Assembly (NCBI GenBank): GCA_013399875.1
Contig: VXAZ01001116.1
Coordinates: forward strand, 516,319-580,318
Source of the DNA: Gymnorhina tibicen
Lineage: Eukaryota > Chordata > Aves > Passeriformes > Artamidae
Reading direction: 5' to 3'
Length of the DNA stretch: 64,000 nucleotides
Below, one piece after another: positions 62,626-64,000 of the stretch (positions are counted from its first letter, which is position 1; each line of letters opens with the position of its first letter). The position numbers and the translations under genes are program-made. Under the pieces are notes generated by a model. That model made no database searches. It saw only the letters and a list, made by a program, of their open reading frames with translations, and was not told the DNA's origin.

Positions 62626-64000
62626 AGGCAGTGGTGTGATGCAATTTTCAAACCTCAAGCAGTTGTGACATATGTAACTAGACCAAGTTCATTGCTGTTG
62701 TACAAAAACACCAATTGCACATTTGGGAGGTGCACAGCTGCCTTCTACCTAGTGCTTGCCTACCCTGGGGCAGGTACCAGTGACAAGAATCACAGGAAAG
62801 CAGCTGCGGTTCCTGTGTGTGCTGCACCGGTATCTAATGTCCAAAACCATCCAGCAAAGAAGGGTGACCCATGTCATTTGGACCTGCTCTCAGACCACTT
62901 TCACTGTGATTTCTGAATACCTGAAAATGAACATGGACTAGTGGGAGAAGAGTGTTGCTCAGCTGAAGAATCTGTAGAGAAACATCTTCTGTAATGTGGA
63001 TACCAATTATCAACTTGATATTCACATTGAGTGCAGGGTTGCAACCAGGACATGAAAGCTGCCAAATCCCAGCCAGTTCAAATCCTTCTCAGCTCTGTTT
63101 GAGATGGACCTATCCACCAAGAGCACAAAACCTCTGAGGTGTACAGGCCCAAAAGAAAGCTCATGTCTCTCCTTTTTATATATGCCACAGAGCTCCACAT
63201 GCAAAGGTCCCCAAGGCTTCAATGGTGACAGGTGAAATATGCTTACCTTTGCTTTTTCTTTACCCTACCCAGTCAGCACAATGGAGGAGAAAGTAAGGGA
63301 TGAATCAAGGAAAGTTTTTTTCATAACTGTGAAAATAAAATCAGTTTACAGGCTATTCAGAAAATTTGCATCTAGATTCTTTTCCTAAAGAAACAGGCAG
63401 GTGGATAATTCTGTGGATGAACAAAGAAAACTATTCTTGTTGATGTTACAAATATAGGACTATAAAGTATTTCATATGCTGTAACGAGGAAAACAGTGAT
63501 AAGCCCATATCTGTCAGACTAAAGGTTTGTTCTTTTTTTCCTGCTGAGATGGTTAACTTCTTGCAGCCTTTCTTATTTACATTTTAAATAATGAAACACC
63601 CACGAGTACCAGGCGCTTTTCCACTACTGCTCTGCAAAAAGAATATTAATAACATTATTAATAAAGCTGGGAACACTGCAATAAATGTCTCGGTGCTTAA
63701 AACAAAGGAGCATCTTGAAGAACTCAGCAGATTTTCTGTTTTATGCAGGTTTGATAAGACAAATACAGTTAAAATGTTCTCTGTTAGTAGATTAGAAATG
63801 CCAATATATGTAACAGAAACTGCCTAAAGTGTAAGCACATTTGTTCAAAGAGATTGCATTCCCAGTTGGTTTCCAACCACCTGCTTCATTTCCTGGCCCT
63901 CAAAACCCTTCTCAGTTAAGCTGCTGCAAACCAGGATGGAGCAAATGCCCCTTTGGTCTTCACCAGCACAAATCTTATGGGGCTAGAAAAGAAAAGATCT
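62626..64000. other. Unassigned sequence to window end
   Basis: The first 600 bases after the CR1 (62640-63240) have higher GC and weakly coding-like texture, with plus frames of 83 and 61 codons and minus frames of 63 and 66 codons. I could not match it to a known protein or processed pseudogene. The remainder is AT-rich with a 78-codon plus frame (63591-63827) of no recognisable type. Confidence 0.45.

Noticed and set aside
1..64000. Bacterial-style operons, ribosome binding sites, terminators, CRISPR
   Set aside because: CR1 LINEs, LTRs, microsatellites and absence of long open frames show vertebrate nuclear DNA; such features do not apply.

Overview
The window looks like bird nuclear DNA from a gene-poor, AT-rich region. 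No stretch can be supported as a functional protein-coding gene, and no tRNA, rRNA or CRISPR array was seen. The avian call rests on repeated CR1 retrotransposon copies. These carry the typical CR1 3' body (variants of GATTGGATATTAGGAAGAAA, then GGAACAGGYTGCCCAG) and the CR1-style end built from copies of ATTCTATG/ATTCTGTG instead of a poly(A) tail. Solo LTRs of endogenous retroviruses are also present. The species cannot be determined from what is visible.

Layout: a CR1 3' end at 1-309; about 10.9 kb without a recognisable gene, including a TG/G-rich island at about 9.6-11.0 kb; an old minus-strand non-LTR retrotransposon pol relic that is not CR1 (about 11.2-13.05 kb); a short CR1 end (13.43-13.65 kb); a long internally deleted CR1 (17.2-19.09 kb) split inside its reverse transcriptase by a 531-bp solo LTR with a perfect 6-bp target duplication; CR1 ends at 26.9, 28.5 and 33.0 kb (the last on minus); a compound locus at 34.86-35.92 kb where a plus CR1 end, a 493-bp solo LTR and a minus CR1 ORF2 fragment abut; a CR1 at 42.86-43.85 kb split by a 655-bp solo LTR with a perfect 5-bp duplication; a probable 724-bp solo LTR at 45.43-46.15 kb; and a CR1 with degraded ORF2 C-terminus at 61.7-62.6 kb. 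Between them lie single-copy-looking AT-rich stretches, a few microsatellites, some hairpins and a recent-looking 54-bp tandem duplication at 31.17-31.28 kb.

There is no gene network here; the signal is a record of transposon activity. Nesting gives relative ages: CR1 copies first, LTRs later at two and probably three places. Some AT-rich intervals full of homeodomain-type motifs could be conserved non-coding elements, but only cross-species alignment can show that. I found no convincing new biological system. The most useful leads are the non-CR1 LINE relic, the nested LTRs, the compound locus, the tandem duplication and the dispersed TTAGGCACC-type motif.
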